DNA from: Verrucomicrobiota bacterium
GTDB lineage: Bacteria > Verrucomicrobiota > Verrucomicrobiia > Verrucomicrobiales > Akkermansiaceae
Assembly (NCBI GenBank): GCA_008932935.1
Contig: WBXD01000002.1
Location: 1-44,159, forward strand
DNA: 44,159 nt
Direction of reading: 5' to 3'
Positions 35,386 to 44,159 of this stretch are shown here, one piece after another. Position 1 is the first letter of the stretch. Each line of letters opens with the position of its first letter. A program made the translations under genes and the position numbers. Under the pieces are notes generated by a model, which made no database searches, had not been told where the DNA came from, and worked only from the letters and a program-made list of their open reading frames with translations.

Positions 35386-35452
35386 AACCACTGATTACAC
35401 TGATTTCACAGATTGAGGAGTTCTTTTAGAAAAATCAGTGAAATCAGTGGTT
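35386..35452. repeat. Paired inverted element B: 29-nt and 20-nt arms of 9-nt units
   Basis: The left arm 35386-35414 is three units: AACCACTGAT, then TACACTGAT, then TTCACAGATT. The right arm 35433-35452, read on the minus strand, is AACCACTGATTTCACTGATT. The spacer is 18 nt. The layout is the same as element A, with the long arm on the other side and CTGAT cores in place of CGGAT. It lies between the release-factor-like gene and the RDD gene. Confidence 0.88.
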
Positions 35453-35501
35453 CTAGTCAACATGGGAAAGAGTTCACTTATTTATTAGAGATAATCTAAC
35501 A

Positions 35502-36119
35502 TCAGTCCGGCGGCTCGGTGGTCGCGGGTTGGACGACGATGACCTTGGTGCCGGCCCATTCGTCGCCGAGGCGGCGGCCGTGTTCGGGTTTGTCCTCGCG
35601 GGTGAGCAAGATGAACACTTCGACGAAAACAAACAGCGGAATGGCTAGCGCCGCGTTGCGCAGCAGGCCGGGCTGCCAGTTGCCGGCGAGCGACGCGCCG
35701 TCGAGGGTCACCGCTTGGAGGTGCATGGCTTTCTTGCCCACGCTCTGGCCGCCGAGAAAGGGCAGGCAATCGCGGCTGACCAGGTAGGCCAGCCCCACCA
35801 GCCACGGCAGGCTGGTGCCAAAAAATCCGGGCAAGATCATCCAAGTGGCGATGCCGAGGCCGCTAGCCACCACGCCATCAATCACCGCGGCGATGGCCCG
35901 GGTATTGAATGGTGCCAGCGTGCCGTGGGGAGAGAGTGGGATTTCCGGCTCCGCTGCCACCCGCGGCTTGAGTCGTGCGGCTGGTGCCATCGGTGTTGAG
36001 CCAACCGGTGTTGAGTCAACCGGTGACGGGGCATCGGGCGCTGAGACAAATGACGGCACCGGCGGGGTGTAGCGGGGCAGGGCCGGCGGCGGCGTGGGGG
36101 TGTCGGACAAATGATCCAT
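35502..36119 (-). CDS. RDD-family membrane protein
   Basis: A 205-residue protein from the ATG at 36119; upstream codons in frame are open but look non-coding and would overlap the phosphofructokinase promoter region. The N-terminal third is Pro/Ser/Thr rich and disordered. From about residue 73 the RDD domain follows: NTRAIAAVIDGVVASGLG, then GGQSVGKKAMHLQAVTLDG, with about three membrane helices and a conserved C-terminal RRLGDEWAGTKVIVV. RDD proteins are poorly understood; some act as Na+/H+ antiporters. It is divergent from pfk with 142 bp between starts. Confidence 0.82.
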   Translation of the reverse strand: MDHLSDTPTPPPALPRYTPPVPSFVSAPDAPSPVDSTPVGSTPMAPAARLKPRVAAEPEIPLSPHGTLAPFNTRAIAAVIDGVVASGLGIATWMILPGFFGTSLPWLVGLAYLVSRDCLPFLGGQSVGKKAMHLQAVTLDGASLAGNWQPGLLRNAALAIPLFVFVEVFILLTREDKPEHGRRLGDEWAGTKVIVVQPATTEPPD

Positions 36120-36261
36120 GGGTGGCTGCCATCTGATATCACAAGCGGGTTGGATGTCCAGCTCGATTCCAAGGCTGGATATGGGCGCAGTTGTGTTTTT
36201 TGCGCTCGCAATCAAGACGCAAATGCCATTTTATCGCCATGAACATGTTTATCCTCTGTCC

Positions 36262-37512
36262 ATGAACACCCCCAACCTCGGCCCGGCCCGTTTTGCCTCG
36301 CCACTCGCGCTCACCATCAACGATGACGTGCGCATTCCACAAACCATTGAGGTGGGTGCCGAGCCGGGTTATCTGTTCGAGCTGGCCGGGCCGCGGGCCA
36401 AGCTGTTTTTCGAACCGGCGCATACGCGGGCGGCCATCGTCACCTGCGGCGGTTTGTGTCCCGGAATTAACAACGTCATCCGCTCGCTCTTTCTCGAACT
36501 ACACCACAGCTACGGGGTGCGGGAAGTGCTGGGTTTCCGCCACGGCTATCAGGGGCTCGATTCACGCCGCGCTGCCGAGCCGGTGGTTATGACGCCCGAG
36601 TTTGTCGACCACATCCACCAAGAGGGTGGCACCGTGTTAGGCACGTCGCGGGGGCCGGTGGACACCGCCGTGGCGGTGAACAATCTGATCCAGCGGGGGG
36701 TGAACATGCTCTTCACGATCGGCGGGGATGGCACCCAACTCGGCGGCAATGAGTTGTTCTTGGAAGCCCAGCGGCGGGGCCACCCGCTGGCCGTCGTGGG
36801 CATCCCCAAGACGGTGGACAACGACGTGGCATTTGTCGCGCGCTCCTTCGGGTATTTCACCGCCGTGGAGGAAGCCTCGAGAGTGCTCAAGTGCGCGCAC
36901 ACTGAGGCGCACAGCGTCCTCAACGGCATAGCGCTGGTCAAGCTGATGGGCCGCAACGCCGGCTTCATCGCCGCAGGTGCCACCGTCGCCAGCCAGGATG
37001 TGAATTTCTGCCTGATTCCCGAAGTACCCTTTGTTCTCGACGGCCCGCGCGGCCTGCTCGCGGCGCTGGAGCGGCGCATCCTGCAGCGGGCCCACGCAGT
37101 CATCGTAGTGGCGGAGGGGGCCGGCCAGGAGTTGATAGAATCTGCCGACGAGCCACGCGATGCCTCGGGCAACCTCAAACTCAAGGACATCGGCCAATTC
37201 CTGCGGGAAAAAATCGTGGCCCACTTTGCGACGGCTAACATCCCCGCGACGCTGCGCTACTTCGACCCTAACTATATCATCCGCAGTGTGCCCGCCGACG
37301 CGGAAGACTCGATGTTATGCGATCAATTCGCCCGCCACGCGGCCCACGCCGCCATGGCCGGTAAGACCGGACTGGTGGTTGGCATCCTCCACGACCGCTT
37401 CATCCATGTGCCAACCACGCTTCTAACAACAAATAAGCAACGCGTGGATCCCGCGGGTGCCGCTTGGCGCGCGGTGTTGGCCGCCACCGGCCAAGCCGAG
37501 CGATTCGAGTAA
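36262..37512 (+). CDS. pfkA: 6-phosphofructokinase, predicted ATP-dependent
   Basis: This glycolytic kinase phosphorylates fructose 6-phosphate. The product is 416 residues from the ATG at 36262, preferred to upstream in-frame ATGs because the earlier residues look non-coding. Motifs are TCGGLCPGINNVIR, TIGGDGTQLGGNELF and GIPKTVDNDV. At the phosphoryl-donor site it has Gly (GGDGT), as in ATP enzymes, not the Asp of PPi enzymes. The second position is Lys (PKTVDND), as in PPi enzymes and in the ATP-dependent plant and trypanosome type. By that precedent I infer ATP use. It converges on purH. Confidence 0.92.
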   Translation: MNTPNLGPARFASPLALTINDDVRIPQTIEVGAEPGYLFELAGPRAKLFFEPAHTRAAIVTCGGLCPGINNVIRSLFLELHHSYGVREVLGFRHGYQGLDSRRAAEPVVMTPEFVDHIHQEGGTVLGTSRGPVDTAVAVNNLIQRGVNMLFTIGGDGTQLGGNELFLEAQRRGHPLAVVGIPKTVDNDVAFVARSFGYFTAVEEASRVLKCAHTEAHSVLNGIALVKLMGRNAGFIAAGATVASQDVNFCLIPEVPFVLDGPRGLLAALERRILQRAHAVIVVAEGAGQELIESADEPRDASGNLKLKDIGQFLREKIVAHFATANIPATLRYFDPNYIIRSVPADAEDSMLCDQFARHAAHAAMAGKTGLVVGILHDRFIHVPTTLLTTNKQRVDPAGAAWRAVLAATGQAERFE

Positions 37513-37536
37513 TTTTGCTGGCGCTGCGGCAAAATT
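37511..37536. terminator. Possible bidirectional terminator between pfk and purH
   Basis: Inverted arms AATTTTGC (37511-37518) and GCAAAATT (37529-37536) overlap the pfk stop codon and face the purH end. The T and A runs lie within the stem, which is weak support. A second small stem, CGGCT..AGCCG, follows. Confidence 0.3.
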
Positions 37537-37576
37537 GGTAGCGGCTGTTAGCCGTGGCGGCTTGCCGGCGTGTGCC

Positions 37577-39118
<1,542 letters not shown>

Positions 39119-39252
39119 GGCTGGAATTCTACGCAGGGGTTAACCGGCGGGCGACTGCCCTCCTGCGCGACTGCGTAGCCGAGGATGGGGTGTCACGCAA
39201 GCGGGATTTGCTCGGGCGGGGACAGCTTCGCCACGGGAGTGCGATGGGCCAA

Positions 39253-39420
39253 TCACCCGAACGGGTTGAGCACAGGCACGCCGCACGGGCTGAAGTCGGA
39301 CACATTGCGGGTGGCGACCGTGAGCCCATGGGTAAGCGCGGTGGCGGCGATCAGGCTGTCACTAACGGCAAGCGGTGTGCTGGCGGTTAGTCGGCCCCAG
39401 CAGTCGCCCACGTCATCGGT
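39253..39420 (-). pseudogene. C-terminal remnant of a VapC-like PIN toxin
   Basis: The last 55 residues or so of this frame (WGRLTASTPLAVSDSLIAATALTHGLTVATRNVSDF, ending GVPVLNPFG) match the C-terminal half of VapC PIN-domain RNases, including the conserved Asp in SDSLIAA and the TRN..DF motif. The N-terminal half, with the first active-site acids, is missing; the frame upstream is unrelated and runs into the nitroreductase gene on the other strand. No VapB is present. It is probably a decayed toxin-antitoxin locus and should be inactive. The rest of the gap 39119-39505 shows no gene. Confidence 0.7.
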
Positions 39421-39505
39421 CCATGAGCATTTCTCTGTCCCCATGTAGGGTCGATTACGCGATTCGAGCTTGCAGGCGAAAGAAATGCCGCTAGCATTTT
39501 CCGCG

Positions 39506-40153
39506 ATGCATTCCATTGAAATCCCAGTCCTGACGGCCGCCCTGCGCTGGCGCTATGCCACCAAGAGTTTTGATAGCGCCAAGAAAATTCCGCAAAACGT
39601 ATTCGACGCCTTGCTTGATACGCTGGTGCTCACCCCGTCGTCGTTTGGCATCCAGCCGTGGAAATTCATCGTCGTGCAAGACCCGGCGCTGCGGGCGGAG
39701 TTACAGCCCGCTTCGTGGAACCAACCTCAGGTCACCGAGGCATCACATTTTATCGTATTGGCCGCTCGCGAGGCCATCGCCTCCGCGCAGGTGGACGCGT
39801 GGATCGCTCACATCGCAAGAGTACGCGGCGTCCCGGAGGCCAGCCTAGCCGACTACCGTGGCCGCATGGCTGGCTTTCTGGCGGCCATGGACGACGAACA
39901 GAAATTTGCCTGGGCTAGCCGCCAGACGTACATCGCGTTGGGCCAGTTAATGACCAGCGCCGCGCTGCTGGCGGTGGATACCTGCCCGCTTGAGGGCATT
40001 TTACCGCCGGCCTACGATGTCGCGTTGGGCCTAGCCGGCAGCGGCTACCGCACGGTGGTCGCTTGCGCGCTTGGCTACCGCAGCGCCGGCGACAAGTACG
40101 CCTTGATGCCCAAAAGCCGCTTTGAGCGCGAGCAGGTGGTCGAATACCGCTGA
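39506..40153 (+). CDS. Nitroreductase-family NAD(P)H-dependent flavoprotein
   Basis: A 215-residue FMN-dependent oxidoreductase of the NfsB-like group. Its N-terminus LTAALRWRYATKSFDSAKKIP holds the FMN-binding Arg/Ser region, followed by LTPSSFGIQPWKFIVV and, near the C-terminus, VVACALGYRSAGDKYA. Such enzymes reduce nitroaromatics, quinones or flavins; the physiological substrate is unknown. I start at the ATG at 39506; an ATG at 39485 with AGG upstream is also possible and adds seven residues. It lies 71 bp before ileS on the same strand. Confidence 0.85.
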   Translation: MHSIEIPVLTAALRWRYATKSFDSAKKIPQNVFDALLDTLVLTPSSFGIQPWKFIVVQDPALRAELQPASWNQPQVTEASHFIVLAAREAIASAQVDAWIAHIARVRGVPEASLADYRGRMAGFLAAMDDEQKFAWASRQTYIALGQLMTSAALLAVDTCPLEGILPPAYDVALGLAGSGYRTVVACALGYRSAGDKYALMPKSRFEREQVVEYR

Positions 40154-40224
40154 AACGGCGGCGACATCCGCTTTTTCCCGTGGTTGACCGGGTCGCTGGG
40201 GCTTGCTAGCGTGCGCGCCCCGTC

Positions 40225-42942
40225 ATGAGCGCCGCCCCGAATTACAAAGACACCCTGACCCTGCCACAGACGAACTTTCCGATGCGGGGAGACCTGGTGG
40301 AAAACGAACCCAAACGCCTCGCGCGGTGGGAAACCGAGGGTTTATACGAAAAAATCATCGCGCGGCGTCGCGCCCACAACGCCCCCGAGTTCATCCTGCA
40401 CGATGGCCCGCCGTTTGCCAACGGTGACGTGCACATGGGCACCGCGCTCAACAAGGTGCTCAAGGATTTGGTGGTCAAATCCAAGACCATGGCGGGATTC
40501 ACTGCACCGTTCATCCCAGGCTGGGATTGCCACGGGCTGCCCATTGAGTTTAAGGTGGTTAGGGAAACCGCGGGCTTGGAGCCGGGCGAGATCCGCCGCC
40601 GCTGCAGTGAGTTTGCGCAGAAATTCATCGCTATCCAGCGCGCCTCGTTCCGCCGCCTCGGCGTCTTCGGCGATTGGGACAATCCGTATCTCACAATGAA
40701 CCCCGGCTATGAGGCGAGCATCCTGCGCGTCTTCGCCAAACTCGTGGAAAACGGCGCAATCTATCAATCCAAGAAACCCGTCCAATGGTCCTACGGCGCG
40801 CAAACCGCCCTCGCCGAGGCCGAAATCGAGTATCAGGACAAGGACAGCCCAGCCGTTTACGTGCGATTCCCTCTGATCAGTGGGCCGCTTGCGGGGAATG
40901 CAAGCATGGTCATCTGGACGACCACCCCGTGGACCTTGCCGGCAAACCTCGCCATCGCCCTGCATCCCGAATTTACCTACACCGTCGGACGCTTTGAAAA
41001 CAACGGTCGCACCGAAACCCTCGTCGTGCTGCGCGAACTCGTCGCGGATTTCTCCACCAAGACCGGCTTTGTTCTAACTGAAACCATGGCCGCACTCAAA
41101 GGCCACGAACTCGAAGGCTGCGAGGCGCAACACCCGTTCCTTGACAGAGTTTCCAAAGTGATCCTCGCCACCTTCGTCACCACCGATACCGGCACCGGCG
41201 CGGTGCACATCGCCCCGGGCCACGGTGCCGACGACTACCTAGCGGGCCAGCACAACGGCCTCGGCGTGCTCTCGCCGGTGGACAACGAAGGCAAATTCAC
41301 CGCCGAAGTGGGCATTCCAGAACTGATCGGCATGCATGTGTTCAAGGCCAATGCCCGCATCATCGAGATTCTATCCGAAAACTTAAATCTGCTAGGCCAG
41401 GAAACCATCCGCCATTCCTATCCGCATTGCTGGCGCTCGAAAACGCCGATCATTTTCCGCGCCGTCGAACAATTCTTCATCTCCCTTGCAACCTTGCGCG
41501 GCGAGGCGTTAGCCGAAATCGAAGCAGTCGAATGGCTGCCGGCTTGGGGCCGCAACCGGATCCACAGCACGGTGGAAAGCCGCCCGGATTGGTGCATCTC
41601 GCGCCAGCGCACCTGGGGGGTGCCGCTGCCAGTGTTTTTCGATGAAAACGGCAGCGCCATCCTGTCAGCCGAGTTGGCCCACAAGGTGGCCGATCTAGTG
41701 GAAACTGAGGGCACCAACTACTGGTTCGATCACAGCGATGCCGCACTTGCCGAGCGCCTCGGCCTGCCCGCCGGCGTTAAAAAATGCCACGATACGCTCG
41801 ACGTGTGGATCGACTCCGGTTGCTCGCACGTCGCAGTGTTAGATAAGCATCCACAACTGCACGTCCCCTGCGACCTTTACCTCGAAGCCACCGACCAGCA
41901 TCGCGGCTGGTTTCAAAGTTCGCTCATGCTCAGCGTGGCCTACCGCGGCGGCGCCCCTTACAAGACGGTTATGACCCACGGCTTTGTGGTCGATAAGGAT
42001 AAGAAAAAACTCTCCAAGTCCGAGGCCGAAAAAGCCGGCAAACCCATCGATGCCGCGCATTTCTATAACCAATACGGCGCCGACATTGTCCGCTTATGGG
42101 TCAGTAGCGTCGATTGGCAGAACGAGGTGCCTTTCAGCGAGGACCTCTTCAAACAAGTCGCCGAGCCGTACCGCCGCCTTCGCAACACCCTGCGAATATT
42201 GTTGGGAAATCTCGACGGCTTCCAAACCAGCCATCCAGCCACCCCTGAGTACACCCTGCTGGATCAATGGATTCTCGAACGCCTACACGAGGTGACCGCC
42301 GAGTGTCTTAAAGCCTATCAGGCCTACGAATTCCGCAAGGTCTTCAGCGCCCTCAACCAGTTTTGCACCACTGATCTATCGGCCATTTACATCGATGCCA
42401 CCAAGGACCGCATGTATTGTGACGCACCGGACTCGCCGCGCCGCCGCGCCTCGCAGGCAGCGATGCACGAGATTTTCACCACCATCGCCCGCCTGCTAGC
42501 GCCGATCCTCGCCTTCACCGCCGACGAGGCATGGGAGCACGCCGCCTTTACCACCGGCACCGTCCACGAGCAGGACTTTCCCGTGCCCAACCCCGCGTTT
42601 GCACCGGGCGCGGCCTCCCAACAAGCCGCGCGCCTGTTTGAAATCAAGTACGTTATCCAGACCGCCATCGAGGCACGCATCCAGACCAAGGAATTCACCC
42701 GCAACAACGAGGCTGATATCTATCTAACTATTCCAACGGAAGATGCCGGCCTGCTGCCGCTGCTCAATGACCGGGAAGTTGCCACGGAGTTTTTCATCAT
42801 CGCCGGCCTTACTGCGACCGTGGGCGAGACACTCAGCGCCACCGCCCGCAAGACCGATCACGCCCTCTGTCCGCGCTGCCGCAAACTCGAGCCGCTGCTG
42901 CCCGCCGGCCTCTGTGAGCGCTGCGCGGAAGTGGTCAAATAG
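40225..42942 (+). CDS. ileS: Isoleucyl-tRNA synthetase
   Basis: A 905-residue class Ia synthetase. The HIGH-type motif reads HMGT within DGPPFANGDVHMGTALNKVLKD (70-73), and the KMSKS-type motif is KKLSKS (594-599). The editing domain is present (MVIWTTTPWTLPANLAIALHPE and the GTGAVHIAPGHGADDY region). The C-terminus has the zinc site CPRC..CERC of bacterial IleRS. The start is the ATG at 40225, with no Shine-Dalgarno. lspA follows, as in many bacteria, but with a repeat element between. Confidence 0.97.
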   Translation: MSAAPNYKDTLTLPQTNFPMRGDLVENEPKRLARWETEGLYEKIIARRRAHNAPEFILHDGPPFANGDVHMGTALNKVLKDLVVKSKTMAGFTAPFIPGWDCHGLPIEFKVVRETAGLEPGEIRRRCSEFAQKFIAIQRASFRRLGVFGDWDNPYLTMNPGYEASILRVFAKLVENGAIYQSKKPVQWSYGAQTALAEAEIEYQDKDSPAVYVRFPLISGPLAGNASMVIWTTTPWTLPANLAIALHPEFTYTVGRFENNGRTETLVVLRELVADFSTKTGFVLTETMAALKGHELEGCEAQHPFLDRVSKVILATFVTTDTGTGAVHIAPGHGADDYLAGQHNGLGVLSPVDNEGKFTAEVGIPELIGMHVFKANARIIEILSENLNLLGQETIRHSYPHCWRSKTPIIFRAVEQFFISLATLRGEALAEIEAVEWLPAWGRNRIHSTVESRPDWCISRQRTWGVPLPVFFDENGSAILSAELAHKVADLVETEGTNYWFDHSDAALAERLGLPAGVKKCHDTLDVWIDSGCSHVAVLDKHPQLHVPCDLYLEATDQHRGWFQSSLMLSVAYRGGAPYKTVMTHGFVVDKDKKKLSKSEAEKAGKPIDAAHFYNQYGADIVRLWVSSVDWQNEVPFSEDLFKQVAEPYRRLRNTLRILLGNLDGFQTSHPATPEYTLLDQWILERLHEVTAECLKAYQAYEFRKVFSALNQFCTTDLSAIYIDATKDRMYCDAPDSPRRRASQAAMHEIFTTIARLLAPILAFTADEAWEHAAFTTGTVHEQDFPVPNPAFAPGAASQQAARLFEIKYVIQTAIEARIQTKEFTRNNEADIYLTIPTEDAGLLPLLNDREVATEFFIIAGLTATVGETLSATARKTDHALCPRCRKLEPLLPAGLCERCAEVVK

Positions 42943-43061
42943 AGACGCAAGACTTGAAGACGCAAGACACAAGACAGCAAGACACAAGAGTAGAGAAAAG
43001 AAGAGACGTTGCGGCTTGTCATTCTTCTCTTGCGTCTTGTGTCTTGAAGTCTTGAGTCTCG
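42942..43061. repeat. Inverted short-period element C between ileS and lspA
   Basis: The left arm (42942-42991) is built of about 7- to 9-nt units of the type CAAGACAC/GCAAGACTTGAA. The right arm (43024-43061) is its inverted counterpart (TCTTGCGTCTTGTGTCTTGA and onward). The spacer is about 32 nt. It starts at the ileS stop codon. The architecture is like elements A and B but the sequence is unrelated. Confidence 0.8.
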
Positions 43062-43090
43062 TTCCCGATAACTGCTAACTCTTCCCCTCC

Positions 43091-43642
43091 ATGTCCTTCC
43101 CCCGCCTTCTGCTCTGCCTCACGCTTCCACTCTATCTTCTCGATCAGGCAACCAAGTTTCTAACGGTGGCGTATTTTCCACCGCCGTGGTCGGACCAAGA
43201 GCGGGTCATCCGGCTCATCCCCGATGTGTTCCATTTAGTTCGCATCCATAACCAGGGCGTGGCCTTTGGCTTCGGCAATGGTACGACCTGGGCACCGGTG
43301 GTATTTTTGTTCATGCCGCTGCTGGCGCTGGCGATGCTCCGCCTGTTCTGGCTCAAGGGCGCGTTCCAGCACCTCCTCTCAAAACTCGCGGTGGCTCTGC
43401 TGCTGTGCGGGATTTTCGGAAATCTAACCGACAGATTGGTACAGGGCTTTCTGCTCCAGGAGCACCTTGGAGAGTCGTGGTGGAGCCGGCTATCCGCAGG
43501 TTATGTGGTAGATTTCCTTGCCGTGAAACTACCGCTTTATGGTTGGTGGCCGGCGTTCAATGTGGCGGATTCCTGCATTTGCGTCGCCGCCGGACTGTTG
43601 TTCCTAGGTGGCTTGAACGAGGAAAAAAAGCCCGGGGTGTGA
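43091..43642 (+). CDS. lspA: Lipoprotein signal peptidase
   Basis: A 183-residue inner-membrane aspartic protease (signal peptidase II) that cleaves prolipoproteins before the lipidated Cys. Signatures are LLDQATKF (16-23), NQGVAFG (54-60), GNLTDRL with catalytic D114, and PAFNVADS with catalytic D160. Four membrane helices are visible. Between the catalytic motifs it has a loop LLQEHLGESWWSRLSAGYV, longer than in E. coli. It would process the lipoproteins encoded near 26.2 kb and others. It is downstream of ileS, an arrangement common in bacteria. Confidence 0.95.
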   Translation: MSFPRLLLCLTLPLYLLDQATKFLTVAYFPPPWSDQERVIRLIPDVFHLVRIHNQGVAFGFGNGTTWAPVVFLFMPLLALAMLRLFWLKGAFQHLLSKLAVALLLCGIFGNLTDRLVQGFLLQEHLGESWWSRLSAGYVVDFLAVKLPLYGWWPAFNVADSCICVAAGLLFLGGLNEEKKPGV

Positions 43643-44017
43643 ACAGCCCGGAACTTCAGTAGTACTATACTAAAGTCTCATCCTGCCGCTAGATATCTGC
43701 TCGGAGGGTCCTCTCGGTCAAGGAGGCGAGCAGCAGCAAGAGCCTGTCGTTGCCCAGCAGCCTGCATACTTTGTGTGGGGAAACCTCATTGTTACTATAA
43801 ATCTAGTAGCAACCCGTGGCACGTTCCCGCAGCCATGCCGCGCGCCCGGTAAAGCAACCGGTGCCGCCCAGCCCGAAGCAGCGGCCCGACGGCGCCTGTT
43901 ATCGCCAATTGCCTCTGCCGCAGCGGTTCTAGCAGCACTGCTGACCGTTCAAAGATATTGCAAATCAACTGGTTACAGTGAAATCAGAAAAAACTTTAAA
44001 AAACTTCACAAAAAATG

Positions 44018-44147
44018 TTGACCCCTGGGGGGGAAGCAAACTAGCTTCGCGGGCCGCCACAAAGCATGGCGGTCGAGCGACAGGATGTCGATCGAGGTTA
44101 ATCACCCCGATCGGCTTTTTAGTCCCCTCGAAGCGGGTTCTTTGACA
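44018..44147 (+). promoter_or_regulatory. Presumed rRNA operon promoter and leader with boxA
   Basis: An A-rich tract precedes TTGACC (44018-44023), a good -35. A weak -10 (TAGCTT at 44042-44047, 18-nt spacing) follows. The motif GTTCTTTGACA at 44137-44147 resembles boxA, the NusB/S10 antitermination site found shortly upstream of 16S rRNA genes. The 16S gene itself would start beyond the window edge, so the assignment is an inference. Confidence 0.5.
44089..44120 (+). terminator. Terminator-like hairpin in the presumed rRNA leader
   Basis: CGATCGAGG (44089-44097) pairs with CCCCGATCG (44105-44113) with one mismatch, a 7-nt loop and GCTTTTT after it. It lies about 16 nt before the boxA-like motif. 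It could end leader transcripts or block upstream read-through. Confidence 0.55.
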
Positions 44148-44159
44148 GTGTGACTCGGA

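Larger units (their letters stand above)
43643..44159. other. 517-bp non-coding region leading into a presumed rRNA operon
   Basis: I see no gene. A strong stem with arms CTGCTCG (43697-43703) and CGAGCAG (43727-43733) and inner TCCT/AGGA pairing could mark a structured RNA or a terminator without a T tract. The second TTACTATARATCTAGTA motif lies at 43792-43809. From about 43975 the sequence is A-rich, like an UP element. Confidence 0.5.

Noticed and set aside
36118-36261. Upstream in-frame extension of the phosphofructokinase
   Set aside because: The extra 48 codons look non-coding and would run from the start of the divergent RDD gene, leaving no promoter region.
43773-44021. 82-codon plus-strand frame after lspA
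   Set aside because: It runs through the A-rich promoter-like tract and has a non-protein-like C-terminus.

Overview
The window is a GC-rich, gene-dense bacterial chromosome segment, most likely from the Verrucomicrobiota. This lineage call is an inference from a combination of features, not a search result. The features are HPr kinase/phosphorylase next to a divergent membrane pyrophosphatase, a DUF6580 membrane protein, an autotransporter-type outer-membrane barrel (so a diderm cell), a Roco GTPase, start codons that mostly lack Shine-Dalgarno sequences, and several short-period intergenic repeat elements. The window contains no prophage, CRISPR array or intact transposon.

Layout. At 0-6 kb lie an IS66 tnpA remnant, then (reading leftwards) a copper-type P1B ATPase, a PocR-AraC regulator and a membrane Ser/Thr kinase. 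At 6-12 kb lie an EF-G2-type elongation factor, then hppA and a TauE/SafE exporter on the other strand. At 12-21 kb a tight leftward operon encodes pyruvate:ferredoxin oxidoreductase, a dihydroorotate-dehydrogenase-like flavoprotein, an Rrf2 regulator and an orphan NuoA; a LRR-Roc-COR GTPase lies upstream of it. At 21-28 kb lie mnmG, a DUF6580 protein and the pyruvate dehydrogenase genes pdhA, pdhB and pdhC, with two small lipoprotein-like genes and a terminator between pdhB and pdhC. At 28-34 kb lie hprK, a 171-bp palindromic tandem array, asd and an autotransporter. At 34-44 kb lie a zinc-ribbon membrane protein, a release-factor-like rescue protein, an RDD protein, a phosphofructokinase, purH, a vapC remnant, a nitroreductase, ileS and lspA. 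The window ends in what looks like the leader of an rRNA operon (boxA-like motif just before the edge).

How the genes fit together. The window carries two routes from pyruvate to acetyl-CoA: ferredoxin-linked PFOR and NAD-linked PDH (without E3). It also has a glycolytic phosphofructokinase and a carbon-regulation kinase (HprK). A PPi-driven ion pump could recover energy from biosynthesis. The PFOR operon, with its redox regulator and a complex I subunit, suggests switching between fermentative or microaerobic and respiratory pyruvate use.

The most distinctive non-coding observation is a pair of related inverted-repeat elements (33832-33942 and 35386-35452). Each has one 20-nt arm and one 29-nt arm built from about 9-nt units, and the unit core has changed in concert across both arms. 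A third element of similar design but different sequence lies between ileS and lspA. A perfect 40-bp palindrome (34815-34854) and the 171-bp array between convergent hprK and asd are other unexplained structures.
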